DNA of 64,000 nt from Metallyticus violacea (GCA_030762175.1 CM060833.1:5546001-5610000), one strand, 5' to 3'. Counted from the stretch's first letter, positions 48,701 to 58,765 are shown. Numbers and translations are program-made. The notes: generated by a model not told the origin, from the sequence alone.

Positions 48701-51700
48701 ATTGTTGTATGGAATATGAATCCATTTATTTCTGTGTTGATTACTTTTTAATTTTTGTCCCAGTATTGCCATTTTAATACTCCTACATAGCTTAAAATTG
48801 CAAGTGATAAACTATCTGTAACTATTAAGTATTTAATATCATTATTATTTAATAAACAAAGAAAATATAGTAATAATATAAACATTTTACTCACTTCCGC
48901 CTTTGTTCTCGGGGCAGCTTAATGTCATTCTGCATTCGTACATTTATCATATCAGCAGGAGTCCCCACTAGACCTCCTGTGGCCCCAGCAAAGGCTGCCA
49001 TTGCAACTAATTTGTAGAAGGGCAAATTCTCCCCAGATGGTGCAATTGCTTGTTTTGTGACTTCATATATTCCAAATCTTGTTGTGGAATATGTTAATTG
49101 CCGCATTAGAGATGCTGACAGACCATTATACATTGCTAGTACCCCTTGCTCTTTGATGATCTTAACTGTCAATCTCACTATTGACAATTTACCCTCTTGT
49201 TGAGTCTGGAGATGTACCTAGAATATGAGATAGAATTTAATAAGTTTCATATATTTATGTGTGTTTAGAAGCAGTGAAATATTCCAACTTAAAATATTTT
49301 CAAATGTTGCAATGAACTTCATTTACAGGGTTTAATTATGACATGTTTTGGGAATTTTTGTTCCCATCTTCAGCTGTGACTGATTGTTTAGTAAGTTTTG
49401 GGCTGTTTGGTCCCTCTCATAAAAACAGCATACCATAAAAGAGTTACAATATTTATTCAATACAGCAATAATCTATGGATACAGTATCAATACAATATTT
49501 AAAACATATGCAATGGGCAATTAAAATATTAAGGAAAAAGTAAGAGAAATTTGGAACCAGGAAGAAAGAGCATTTTAGAAATGTCTGGCTAAAACAATTG
49601 GAAAAATCAGCAGTAGCAACTCATTTTTGGGAACACAACCATGAAATTAAGCAAGAAGCTGTTTTATTAAACGAAATACATCCAATGAAACCCTCCGCAC
49701 GGGAAAAAAATGTTCATTCTAAAAAAATTAAGATCAATTAATGAATTGTGACTTTTCATCTCTAAGCAAATTCAGTAAATTCCTATTCCAGCCAACAGAT
49801 CCAGCCACAATCACACCAAACAGCACAAAACATTTACCAAGCAGTCAGTCAACACTGAAAATGGGAATGAAGGTTACCAAAAGGTCCTAATTAAAAACCT
49901 TATAAGTGAAACCTGTGTCAACATTTGAAATATTTCATATATTAATTTATAGGTTTAAAGTTTTATCACTAATGTTCTAAAACTTCTCTTGGCCGCTGAT
50001 GTATACAATGGTATTTTTAATAAATCTTCATTTTAGTTTCAAGTTGAGTCTTTGAAGCAAAGAAATGGTCTCCAGGGGCCTGTTCTAGTGTGCAGGGTAG
50101 ATGAGCAGACATGGCAATAATATTTACTAGCTAAAATATGATTAAATAATTGTAGAGTTAGAAATGGCATTTCGAAATAACATTTGAACTCTGCCAAGCG
50201 GGCAGTAAAGTGAATCTGTGTTGTCTTCAACATCACTTAAAAAATAGAGCATTATCATTAAAGATAAAATTTAATTAATTGACAAACTGTGATAAAGAAA
50301 GCAATAGAAATATGCTTAAAAAAAGACCATGTGGAAAAATAATTAAAATGAACTCAGTTCAGGATAAAACAATCTCAAAGAGTATCTGAAATTATTATAC
50401 AGCATTGCATAAAAACAGAATAGAATGCATACCCGACTATTTTACAAAGTAACAATTAAGATGCAGGACATCCCTCCCTGAAATTCAGGATTCTATGTAT
50501 GTGAAGACGGCAGTAAAATATATTTCCATTGCACTTGATGAATGGTCAAGCAGACTTCAGTCTTGCATGAAGGAAAAGGTAGATATTTTTAAGAATGACT
50601 GGTGGTTATTGTATAGAATATACAGTTAGACTATTTGAGTTATGGGACAACATGTGCAGGTAGCAGCATGTGGTTAATTTGAGGAAGGCTTTCCCAGAGA
50701 GTGCCATATGTTACTTGATGCTTTCATTTGTTAGCTATGCCTCTACCTAAATGCTTTCATTTGTTAGCTATGCCTCTACCTAAATATAGTCTTGAAAAAT
50801 GGGTTTTTATATATGGATACATTTGTGAAAACTGATTCTTGCAGAGAAATAGTAAGACGATTAACAAAAATATCCTTGCAACCATATTCCAGGTGTGCGT
50901 AGCCCCACGAATGATGTTCCAATTTTTTAAAAATTATCTTATCTTTTCATGCTGAAAGTGTTGTGGCTTTAATAAGTTTCTACCTCTTGAATTCCCGTAA
51001 TTTTTTTATAAATAGTTCGTAAATTTTAAAATTTTCTAAAGGATTTTAATATTAGATTGGCACCATAAACAGATTAAATGTTAAAAATCTCCTGATTGAC
51101 AATATTAATGACAGTATTCCACTGGAGAAAAAAAAGCACATATTTACGAAATGAGATGTGTAGAATGCAAAAAAAGTTTTTTAAATGAAAAACAAAGAGA
51201 AACATAGACCTATGTGGAACATCTGGAAATAAAATATAAACAAATGGAGAAATCGGCAGTAGCATCTCATTTCTGGGCAGAAAGCAAAATTGTTAAAACC
51301 ACCACAGGGGCCTAAAGAGTTAGCAACATAAAAGAAAATTACAATTATAAATACAGAGACAGATGAACTTCAACACTTCTGGGGATGAAAACATAAACTC
51401 ACACCTCCACCAGAGCAGAATTTACCTTCCCAAAGCAACATGGTGAATTATCCAGCAGTCAACAGCTAGCTGAGGATGCTGACGATGATCTGTGAACCAT
51501 GTTCTCATTTAAAGGAGAGGAGTCAATAAGAGTGTAAATTCCACTCAATCATACAACAACTTTAATTATATGATTAGTTTCACTGTACAAGTTCCAATTA
51601 GCATTTTATGTGTAGTGTTCCCTTATCAAAATTGATTAATTATTTAAACATTCTAAAGAAATTTATACATTTCTTAAGAATGCAGAAGTTGTAATAATTC

Positions 51701-52686
51701 ACATAGAAATGCATTTATCATATTCATCTCTTGAATATATTATTCAAGGATTCCCACATTTGATTAATATAAGTGCAAATTCAAGAGGAAAAACATCACT
51801 TTGAACTCAGTTTAAACAGACCTAGAAAAAAAAAAAATAGGACAGATTGCAGATGTTAGGAATGAAACTGGGCAAGTAAAATACAAAATCTTTATGTAAA
51901 ATTGTGTTTTCCTATAAAAATGAGAGAAACGATTAGACAAAATTCAGGCTTTCATTAAGTACATCAACACAAGGATTACTTGTTTAAAAATTAAATATTT
52001 GCAGAAAAGCAACTACTAGATGCAAAATATCATCTCTTAGGAAGTGATATGTGTTATACATCACACTTATGATTTAGATCTGAATTTGCTGGAAGGGGAG
52101 AATTATGAATAATTTATATGTAAGGTGGCAGCTCTGTATTAGGGAAGTTTTAATTTACAATAAAGAAGAAACAAATTTGAACAAGAAAGAGGATGGAAAA
52201 CATTTCTAATTTGCATTTTTGAGAAAATAAAATGATGTACACTTTGGATAAAATACACTAATAAGGATGACAGACCACAATGCTGGTTGTTTTCTTGGCT
52301 ATAGGCAGTATGAATTTTCCCATCAACATTCAAACAGGAAGAGCTAGGTCTTCCCTCTTCAAGATAAGTCAGAGGTCTTTCCCATGACCTGTGACACAGC
52401 ACCTTTACACTAACTCAGCACAGTGGTCAATGCATAAATATTAATATATCCTATAATGATTTACAAAAAGAGTACAGGAGTCAGTACATGAACTCCTGAT
52501 TGTCCAGGACAGCATTTTCTACAAATATAATGTGAAACTTCATTATGGGTTGACCTATAGAGACTTGTGCAACGTTTACATAACTCTTGGAATTACCTTC
52601 AAGAGATCCAGTGGGTGCGTGCAACAAGCGGCGCCGGCAGAAGCCAGACCTCCGAAATACCACTTCGACAGGCGCTTCTCACTCAT
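39617..52686 (-). CDS. SLC25A10: Mitochondrial dicarboxylate carrier, six coding exons
   Basis: Complete gene for an SLC25 carrier of the inner mitochondrial membrane that exchanges malate or succinate for phosphate or sulfur anions (family knowledge). Exons, in order: 52597-52686, 48895-49217, 46803-47007, 44069-44149, 41266-41322, 39617-39718. All introns are GT-AG and all phases agree, giving 285 residues against 287 in the human protein. The three carrier signatures are visible: PLDLLK (25-30), PADMIN within GTPADMINVRMQND (about 117-122) and PLDVLK (216-221), one per repeat of about 100 residues with two membrane helices each. VHLQTQQ, QNDIKLP and the C-terminal HTILTFVFLEQLR are typical of the dicarboxylate subfamily rather than the oxoglutarate carrier. 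There is no N-terminal presequence, as expected. Introns carry mariner, hAT, pogo, Penelope and SINE debris. I saw no frameshift or internal stop. Confidence 0.95.
39719..40495 (-). other. SLC25A10 intron 5, part without recognised repeats
   Basis: AT-rich; nothing recognised until the element at 40500. Confidence 0.4.
40500..41015 (+). mobile_element. Tc1/mariner-type relic (N-terminal part) in intron 5
   Basis: Frameshifted pieces MEQY-, SIPQRV, REVFLTGNIDKHVQY / DRKHRQACTVLTEETLNNVG and HALERSPRKSVQRQ. They resemble the MExxxxxQRxxI...N-terminus of the element at 26520 and not the true mariners. Confidence 0.65.
41016..41215 (+). mobile_element. Tail of a mariner of the 62.8-kb family
   Basis: GAGGTTAAAGCTGAGACAGA, TTATTTTACTGAGAATAG and GGACTAAATGTATTGATTTA match 63830-63935 almost base for base, then GGTCAGGCTGAAAAATTTT, the terminus only partly present at the window end. 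Joined directly to an unrelated element. Confidence 0.75.
41266..41322 (-). CDS. SLC25A10: SLC25A10 coding exon 5
   Basis: 57 bases, 19 codons, SMWHIITYTAKLGPLGFFK, phase 0 at both ends. The acceptor is TTTTCAG and the donor GTAAG. TAKLGPLGFFKG matches the TAKLGPLAFYKG block of vertebrate dicarboxylate carriers. Confidence 0.92.
41755..42325. other. SLC25A10 intron 4, old repeat debris
   Basis: Contains hAT-style GGTGCCTAAAAT and TTAGGCACATATGA near 41780-41855, and a stretch (42005-42060) similar to 4750-4800 near a LINE 3' end. Confidence 0.3.
42330..42605 (-). mobile_element. hAT (CGBP1-like) C-terminal relic
   Basis: Minus frame VVTIIEELPESG, KEFLNDPSLKKDIAYIISNF, SFIPASTEHLEYKNQSLCSQ and IAIVKDSQEKI. 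The block FIPxxxxxLExxxxxLxxxxxIV is typical of the CGG-binding-protein-1-like hAT family of insects. It is open and in frame with mariner sequence upstream. Confidence 0.55.
42606..42990 (-). mobile_element. Mariner N-terminal relic
   Basis: Minus: NEKLEYCNALFW, ATTEEKVHNMVLDN, EIADTTGISEEHVQYTLHEL, KMRKF, the two helix-turn-helix regions of a mariner transposase with stops between. At about 42606 it runs straight into the hAT-like segment. Confidence 0.7.
43010..43035 (+). mobile_element. Possible Penelope hammerhead remnant
   Basis: GGCTAATGTTATTGCGAAAC then ATGTAGC resembles core, stem II, GAAA and stem III, but CTGANGA is reduced to CTAATG. Confidence 0.35.
43180..43910 (-). mobile_element. 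Mariner relic in intron 4
   Basis: Minus: NSKALCGNLHRKK, KLWSTYFTIFKEW, NCTGQYYRDVLKTLQGYITF, KRPHYHTEAELHHKNVRLH (second Asp lost) and KKFVPYSP. The N-terminus is mostly gone. Same family as 45380-46260, which matches it through several long blocks. Confidence 0.8.
44069..44149 (-). CDS. SLC25A10: SLC25A10 coding exon 4
   Basis: 81 bases, 27 codons in phase 0 at both ends, from GAVATTLTQ to KPGEFS. It holds the third signature PLDVLKTR. The acceptor is TTTTCAG and the donor GTAAGT. It is too short to stand out as an open frame and was found by matching the carrier sequence. Confidence 0.92.
44150..45375 (-). other. SLC25A10 intron 3, part without recognised repeats
   Basis: AT-rich; nothing recognised. 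Confidence 0.4.
45380..46260 (-). mobile_element. Mariner relic in intron 3
   Basis: Transposase start at 46253 (MELTCDGQYVVMKFCF), then LPYSTARRWFKMFKEGRQSI and ALTEENINTA, later LHSG-, KVVTSAGKVMAI-like and CTGQ-like pieces, down to a decayed YSPYS block near 45510. It carries stops, frameshifts and a GT microsatellite (45696-45710). Confidence 0.8.
46803..47007 (-). CDS. SLC25A10: SLC25A10 coding exon 3
   Basis: 205 bases: one base completing Asn, then 68 codons from YRHAIDGL to SSITA. The acceptor is TTCCAG and the donor GTAAGT. It carries the rest of repeat 2 and the start of repeat 3, with EEGTRRLFSGA (the matrix-loop EGxxxLxxG pattern of carriers) and TVGQLSFYDQ. Confidence 0.93.
47195..47222 (-). 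mobile_element. Penelope terminus remnant in intron 2
   Basis: Minus: TTCCAGAAACATGTCCAATT, the GAAA, stem III and GTC part of the hammerhead, with the same following bases as at 38158. The CTGANGA half is absent. Confidence 0.45.
47395..47782 (+). mobile_element. pogo/Tigger-like N-terminal relic in intron 2
   Basis: YNASFNCKAILYAEKNGN, then AGREFNVAERN, LWWQQILALFTTSRKKFTG, PHKGRYPGIKEKVLEFVHER and RKNRQPVT. This is the CENP-B/pogo type of DNA-binding domain (psq helix-turn-helix plus a second one). No catalytic domain follows. Confidence 0.65.
47876..48163 (-). mobile_element. SINE family B copy, full length
   Basis: Minus-strand head GGTCCTGGTGGTGTAGTGGT (A box), B box GGGTTCAAACC, then ATGGATTTTTTCGGGC, GGCTTCCTTCGGAAGGGAAG, TCAAGCCTGAAAGAAGAGGC, and tail GGGACGCTGATGATCTGAGA then GAGCGTCTGTAAATAAA. 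Best copy in the window. Confidence 0.85.
48314..48600 (-). mobile_element. SINE family B copy
   Basis: Same order of blocks as its neighbour at 47876, more diverged; head TTGGTCTGGTGGTCTAGGGG. Confidence 0.8.
48895..49217 (-). CDS. SLC25A10: SLC25A10 coding exon 2
   Basis: 323 bases, phase 0 to 2, running from VHLQTQQEGK to REQRR plus two bases of an Asn codon completed by exon 3. The acceptor is CTAG and the donor GTGAGT. It covers the end of repeat 1 and the start of repeat 2, including the second signature PADMIN and the subfamily-typical RMQNDIKLP. Reading through the donor would give Lys in place of the Asn that homologues have. Confidence 0.93.
49325..49385 (-). mobile_element. Penelope terminus with hammerhead remnant in intron 1
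   Basis: Minus: CTGAAGA, one T, stem II GGGAA/TTCCC with loop CAAAAA, then AAAAC in place of GAAAC, AT and GTC. Confidence 0.55.
49530..49900 (+). mobile_element. Penelope GIY-YIG relic in intron 1
   Basis: FRNVWLKQLEKSAVATHFWE and HNHEIKQEAVLLNEIHP correspond to HWRN...KSAVAHHFWRDKHDIE of the copy at 32865; frameshifts follow. Confidence 0.65.
50718..50784 (+). repeat. 31-bp tandem duplication in intron 1
   Basis: ATGCTTTCATTTGTTAGCTA then TGCCTCTACCTAA occurs twice in a row and is identical, so it is recent. Confidence 0.85.
51100..51550 (+). mobile_element. Penelope relic in intron 1
   Basis: AHIYEMRCVECKKSF (GIY strand and Cys pair), KQMEKSAVASHFWAE, then a tail GATGAAAACATAAACTC, CCACCAGAGCAGAATTTACC and CTGAGGATGCTGACGATGA with GTGAACCATG, a decayed hammerhead. 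Confidence 0.65.
51551..52596 (-). other. SLC25A10 intron 1, first part
   Basis: No repeat recognised; AT-rich. Confidence 0.4.
52597..52686 (-). CDS. SLC25A10: SLC25A10 coding exon 1
   Basis: Codons 1-30, from ATG at 52686-52684 to PLDLLK, then donor GTAATT. It holds the first half of carrier repeat 1. The start is chosen because MSEKRLSKWYFGG aligns with the short N-terminus of insect and vertebrate carriers. The frame stays open further upstream, but a pyrimidine-rich AG at 52703-52702 would splice a 5' UTR exon 15 bases before this ATG. The exon is richer in G+C than its surroundings (GCGGCGCC). Confidence 0.93.
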
Positions 52687-52701
52687 GACTTGCCAATAGA
52701 C

Positions 52702-54645
52702 CTGAAGAAAAACACGGAATATGTTTATACGATTCAAAAACACTCGTTGAGTCCATTTGTTTTTAAAAAAAAAATAACAACACAGGGCCGGTTTTTTCTT
52801 GAAACTAACACACGAAATCTGTGGGCTGTTGATACCTTTATTGACACGCCCACTTTTGCTTGTATGTGTTAACCCATTCTCACGCAACTTTCATAAGAAC
52901 TTGCAATAATTAGGACGGCATCTGTCATTACAGTGTGACGTAAATACAGTGCATTGTTACGTAATCTAACATACTGCCGCAAGCAGTCTGATAATTGAAA
53001 GAAATAAACGCTAATGTATGTGGCTAGTATTTCTTCACTAAAAACTATATTACATTACCTCTCAATTCAGCTGTGGAGCAATTGAAAGTACGGCCGTACC
53101 TTCCCAGAAAACTGGCAGTGATAATTATTATGCTAACAACTTCATTAATGTTGAAGGTCATCCCTTGTTAATACTATATCACAGCATGTTCATTCACCCT
53201 TAACCGTCGCTTGACGTCAGTCATCGGTCATCACTGTCAGTGTCATTCTTACATTATGCCTACATGCCTTCCATTCGTGCCAAGCCTACAGATGGTGTTA
53301 TGTACTTATCAAATGGAATCAGCTGATATTGAAAGGCTTCATGCACCTTTTACATAAGGATTGAATTACCTTTGTTTAGGTTGGTGCGGGGAGTAAAGCT
53401 TCAGATAACCCACAGTGACTTTCATATTACAATACGTTAAGGTTTTAGTGTACGGCTTAAAGGTAAAGTGCTCAAGTAATGTATGCACTTAGGCTAATGC
53501 TAATTTAAGTAATTTACGAAAGAAAAATGTTTGCATTTTATTTTAAAGGTTTTAGTATTAGTATCTGTAGATACGTTGCTTGTTCGTGGTTCGTCAAAAG
53601 ATAATGGTTAGTAACATAACCTAAATGCGACTGGAAAGTATAAAACAACAGATTAAAGCCTTTAGGTTGTAGTTTTGCAAGATTATTTAATTAACTTACA
53701 AAGTTTGCACTTTATTTTCAAGGCTTTTACATCATTAAATTTTAGAAGTAAAAGATGGCATGTTGTGTGATTCGTCAAAAGTTTCTGTTTGGAGGAACAT
53801 AACCTAAATGTGACTGGAAACTATTAAATAATTAATAGATCAAACTATTTAGGTTGAATTTTCTGTTTTTGGCAATTCTTCCATAATAGCCCACGACAAT
53901 GATGCTTTCTAAGAAATAGAAAAATTTTCGATGAATTAATTGCATATTCTCCCTAACTTAACCTAAGTTGATTTGGGTTTAATAAAGGCCTAGAAATATT
54001 TATTATCATTTTTAAATTCCTTTGTATTCTATAAAATACTATTTAGTAATTATTCGTATTAGTTCATCCAACATTTCGGTTTTCTTTGCATTTATTTCCA
54101 TTATCATGACCGGTTGCTAGGGGGTGTGTGTACACACACACACACACACACTTTATATTATATGTGTGCATTGTGACATCGATGCTTGCAATGCTAGCAT
54201 CTCTCACTGATTTGTGCTCGCGTCGCATCTGCTTACCATAAAATTCTTGTGCCTTAGGTTAGGTTGTTTGATTAAATGAAGTTTTGGTGTTTATTACATT
54301 AACAACCAACAAGCTTTGTTCACTGATTTTCGCAAGAACGCAAGAATTTTTACATTGTATAAAATGTATTACAGATATATAGTAATGAATAAAGGCTGTT
54401 AATCTGCCAGAGAGAGATGGCGCAAAACCGAATAATTTTCTTAGTTCCCACCCGTTAGTGTATAAAAGCTGCATATGTACTGGATGAACTAATTGGAACT
54501 CTTACCCATTATTTTTCAACATTTAGTCATACTTCAGTGTTTTGGTAAAATCTAAGGAATATTTACAACCCCCCATTCCCAAGTCGGCCTTTTACTCCAC
54601 CGCCATCATCCCCCTCCCAAAATCCCTTGTTAACTCCTTTCTGTG
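52702..54645. other. Intergenic region upstream of SLC25A10
   Basis: Should hold the SLC25A10 promoter and perhaps the first ELP6 exon, but no core promoter motif can be pointed to with confidence. It contains the 174-bp tandem duplication at 53529 and a GT/CA microsatellite at 54125-54151. Confidence 0.4.
53529..53880 (+). repeat. Diverged 174-bp tandem duplication
   Basis: GTTTGCATTTTATTTT, TTCGTCAAAAG, AACATAACCTAAATGCGACT, GGAAAGTAT and TTTAGGTTG recur in order 174 bases later, starting at 53703. Confidence 0.75.
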
Positions 54646-54650
54646 AATTT

Positions 54651-54937
54651 ATTTTATTTATGGATGCTCTTTAACATCTTAGGTCATCAGCATCCCAATC
54701 AAGTCGGGGTGTAAAATGGCCAATAAATTTTGCTAAGAGGCCTCTTATTTCAGACTTGAGGTTCTTTTACATGCCGTAAATCTACAACATGGGTCTCACG
54801 GCTTTACTTACATTCCGAAGGAAACCATACTTTGGATTTTTTCAGGTGTAAAAATCCATTGACCCTGGTTGGGATTAACCCCTGATCATGGGTCTACAAG
54901 GCAAGTATGGTAAACCACTAGACCACCAGGACCAATC
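54651..54937 (-). mobile_element. SINE family B copy
   Basis: Head GGTCCTGGTGGTCTAGTGGT, then the family body with GGTTTCCTTCGGAATGTAAG and tail GGGATGCTGATGACCTAAGA. Confidence 0.82.
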
Positions 54938-55415
54938 CTCTTGGTGAAAATTTACTGTCCCTCAAGTAAAACATTTTGAACTGACCTAGAAGAGCAGGTC
55001 TACTTCCTTTTCATAAGTATACAAAGGAAATAAATTCAACAGTTGGCAAAAATACATTTCTAATCTATTCACATACACATTAATCTAAGCCTAACCTTGA
55101 GTGAATCCTAGAAATTGAAGGACTCAGTGGTTTATTAATTTTATAATGTCTACACATACTCTTCTGTTTATAATTAAATTAAGTTTAAAATTGACTCACA
55201 TACACAGAAAGGAAGGCGAAGTGGGATACATATGAAGTTTAATCTCCTCTTTTCTAAAACACACATCACCCATACCACTTTTCAATAATTCCTCTCCAAT
55301 TTTACCACCCAACTACACTTTCCTAAAATGTTAAACATCTTCTGAAAATGTGACCATCAGGCATCTGTTGCATGCTAAACCTGTAACCCATTCAATTACC
55401 CATCTCTTCAGACTT
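54938..55415. other. No recognised feature
   Basis: Nothing recognised. Confidence 0.35.
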
Positions 55416-55418
55416 ACA

Positions 55419-56450
55419 AGGTGGAGTCCATAAGTCTCCAGCGTGACCCAAGTTAACAGAATGCAGAGTTCTTGCAATCAGATATTCACATGCATCACAT
55501 GTAAAATTATTCTAGTCGTGCCATTCATTTGCGTGAAGAAACTCATTTAAGTCAATCATATTGCATAATACAGTTTGATATTCAAATGAGCATCGATTAA
55601 ATTTTTAACTAAAAAAGGCATTATACCCAGTGATATTAAAGAACATCATGAAGGTGTATATAGAGAAGCTTGATTGATTTTAGTTTATTTACTGACGCTC
55701 TTTAACATCACAGGTTGTCAGCATTCCATTCAAATCAGGGCATGAAACGGCCGACAAATTTTTCTCAGAGGCCTCTTCTTTCAGGCTTGAGGTTCTTTTT
55801 CGTGCTGTAAATCTACAACATGGGACCCACGGCTTTACTTCCCTTTCGAAGGAAGCCATACTTAGGATTTTTACGCCTGAAAATATCCATCGATCCTAAC
55901 CAGGTTTGAACTCGCAATCTTGGGTTTAGAAGGCAATAATGATTACCACTACACCACCAGGACTTATATATGGAGAAGCTGTGAAGAAGTAACACTATTA
56001 TTATGTTTGGACAGAGAGAGCCTTAAAAATGACTCACATGAGGGGATACATTGATACAATAAAATATCTGCCTTATCAATGAGCAAATTCTGAGTGACAG
56101 GCATCGGACAAAATAAATAATTGCAAGGTTGGGGGCTTTCTAAAACAATTGCGTTTCAAATCTTTCATTACTGCTTAAGGTCAGTACAATATGGGTGCCG
56201 TAAATTCTTTCATCAATTCAAATGCATATGGAATGTTGTCAGAAGTTTTTGAACCATTTCCATGGTAATGAGAGGGCACTGTTGGAACCATCATCACAGG
56301 GAAAGAAAGAAACAGTGGTCCTCTATTATGACTGTCATTCAAAATAGAATCAGTGAAATGACAGAAGCATGAAGCAGCCCCCTAGAAAGTTCAAGGTCAC
56401 AGCCCATGGCAACAATTTTTTGAAACTGCTAAGAAATTCTGATGATAGAC
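55419..56450 (+). mobile_element. Mariner relic split by a SINE
   Basis: Left end GTGGAGTCCATAAGTCTCCA resembles the AGGTCCATAAGT ends at 3.2 and 23.5 kb. Before the SINE: LTKKGIIPSDIKEHHEGVYREA (part of the first helix-turn-helix). After it, near 56230-56420: KKETVVLYYDCHSK and KQPPRKFKVTAHG, the blocks after the first catalytic Asp. Many frameshifts. Confidence 0.75.
55671..55964 (-). mobile_element. SINE family B copy with target duplication
   Basis: Full-length minus copy (head GTCCTGGTGGTGTAGTGGTA). The flanks TATATAGAGAAGCT (55657-55670) and TATATATGGAGAAGCT (55965-55980) are a target-site duplication lying inside mariner sequence. Confidence 0.88.
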
Positions 56451-56589
56451 TTTAAGAAAGGAACTAAATGGTGACTGGGAAGTGCATGACAGAGCCTGGA
56501 AGTTAGGCAAAATGCCTTTGCTATCAGGGTGGAAATATTTAAGAGATAGAAATGAACATTTTTCCCTACATTCAGGGCCATTAGAGCCA

Positions 56590-57288
56590 GTTTTTTTTTT
56601 TTTTTTTTTTTTTTTTGAATCCAATTTTGTCTTCTGTTGCCTATTTTAAGGCTTAAAACTTTTTTTTGGTACTGTTATAGATTTTTTTCTGCAATTATTT
56701 ATGTATTTTGAAAAGCACATAAAGAATTTCAATTTATCGAACTGAAAAAGTTATAAACATTAAATGGCATGTTCACCTCACAAAAATATCTATTGAGAAT
56801 CCTCGTTATAAATTTATTTCTTTTCAAGCAATCAAAAACCTTCTCCTAAACCCATTCACTAAAAGCTCTTTAAATAGCAGGTCCATCATTAGTGAAGGAA
56901 CTCTGGTTACCTCGGGTATACAAATACCAGGAAATAGGGAGTATGAGGGAAGTACTGTAGTTCTGAATAGTCCTGACAAATGACCTTGTATAAATTTGTT
57001 CGAGACAGTTCTATGAAATTTGTGGCAGGGATAACTTCTCAGCTATGTAAATGTAACAAAAAATTGCAAGTGAGAAAGATGAGGACAGTTTAGCTGTGCA
57101 ATAAACCGTCTCTACAATATGCTCAGTACGGAAGTAAAAGGTATACTAACATCTATAAACGTATAAACAGAAAATGAACTCAACCAAAAATCATTGCTCA
57201 TCTTTTGCTCATTGACGAGGACAATGCAAAACTACTTTCCTCTGTCTTGTTCAACATTTCCATGATGTCCTGAAAGGTGTATTTTTTT
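56590..57288. other. T run and unassigned sequence
   Basis: 56590-56617 is a T run. TTGCCTATTTTAAGGC at 56637 and TGCCTATTTTAACTA at 57820 suggest the limits of an old hAT element; the middle is not recognisable. Confidence 0.3.
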
Positions 57289-57497
57289 TAATAGTGTTTA
57301 AATGCCCATTTTATGTGCTGAGGAACTTCAGGTGGTGGACACAGATGACACATGAGGTGAAATGATAAACTTGGAAAAGCTTTTTTGTCATTTATGAGGA
57401 CTGAGGGAAACCTGTAAAAAATCTCAGTCAGGGAGGTTGGTCCTGCAGGAATAGAAACCCAGACCTCCTACATCTTAAAGACCTCAGTCATCCATGG
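57289..57497 (-). mobile_element. SINE family A copy inside a hAT relic
   Basis: Minus: head CTGCCATGGATGACTGAGGT, then the family body (CCTCCCTGACTGAGATTTTT, GTCCTCATAAATGAC) and a tail ending GGGCATTTAAACAC. Confidence 0.7.
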
Positions 57498-57499
57498 CA

Positions 57500-57679
57500 G
57501 TGAAAGGTAAATGTTCTGTTGTAACTGGTATGAGCCCTTCCAAAATAACTTGTTTTAAATATTTTTCAATCACTTCAATGGAAGTAGAACGTTCTTTTTC
57601 CATGACGAAAAATGTTCTCTCTGACAAGCGACTGACTATGGCAGTTGATACCTTGAAACTTCTTGTTGCTTGTAACTGA
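57500..57679 (+). mobile_element. hAT dimerisation-domain relic
   Basis: TSMEVERSFSMTKNVLSDKR then DTLKLLVACN and stop matches the C-terminal VERSFSxxKxxLxDRR...N block of hAT transposases (CGBP1-like group). The frame upstream is cut by the SINE. Confidence 0.7.
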
Positions 57680-58165
57680 GAAAAGTAAACTTAAGTACTT
57701 TAATTATGTGAAAAAGTAATTATTATTGATTATCTAAATGCCTATTTTCATTAATAGTGATATTACTTATCTGTTTCACTTTTAATAAATGCCTATTTAC
57801 AGTATTTCAAGTGCCTTTTTGCCTGCCTATTTTAACTAAACTGCTGGACTCTGGTCATCAAGGCAAAGACATGTGAAATGCCAAATCAAGAGTTTGTGCG
57901 ATGCATGACAATACACCAGTCACAAAAAGCTGCTGTGTAACGCATTGGCTTACAGGTTCTGGATCATCTGTAATACAGCCAGACCAAGACCCCAGAGATT
58001 ATTTTATGTTTTCAAAACTGAAATCTGAACTTTGAGGGCAGAAATTTACAAACATGAGTTCAATGCTGTTTTGCAGCATATTGAAAACAAAACCATAGAC
58101 TACTTCTTTATCTTACTTTGGACTGAAATATTAATCCAAAGATGTCAGAAATTCCATTCAGGGAA

Positions 58166-58424
58166 TAACTCAGGTGGTTGATGTTGTTGAAGTCCAGACT
58201 TGTGAGCAGTAGATTTAATTGCTGCCAAGAACACCCTCCTTGACAGAGATACTTTGCAGGTTTTCCTCAGTCCTCATAAAGGCAAATGCCATGGATGTAT
58301 TCTAAGCTTAGGCCTAGAACACTTCCTTAAAAAAAAATATATCTTTCAATTTGTCATGTCATCTCATATATCATCCATTATCTGTGGTGCCTCAGTAGTA
58401 AAAAGGGGTATTAAACATTATTAA
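58166..58424 (+). mobile_element. SINE family A copy upstream of ELP6
   Basis: Plus orientation, diverged head (CAGGTGGTTGATGTTGTTGA), TTTTCCTCAGTCCTCATAAA, GGCAAATGCC, and tail TCTGTGGTGCCTCAGTAGTA then GGGGTATTAAACATTA. Confidence 0.75.
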
Positions 58425-58765
58425 GGGGAAAAAATGTAAAGGTAGATTGCATTGAAAAATGGTACCTGTACTTTCATTTTATTACCTACCTAACAAAATC
58501 AGGCTGAAAATTTATCAACTGCAACTTGTGCTTTCTCCGTTTCCAATAAAGCTCTTATTCCCTTCTAGCAGATGGTGCTTATCTGAATGTCTGCTTCTAT
58601 TTGTTTTATTCGAAAAATCCCCAGGTTTCTTGTATTTAGCGATTGTAACATAGCAGGTTGATTAAATCATTATCCTGTTGCAGAGTGTAGCTTAAGTAAC
58701 TCGTTATTGCAAAAACTTATGATCACAAATATAATAAAGAACATCCTATAATATTGAACACAATT

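Noticed and set aside
52576..52887. 103-codon frame as the SLC25A10 N-terminus with a long extension
   Set aside because: The sequence before MSEKRL has no carrier-like or targeting character and a splice acceptor lies at 52703-52702.
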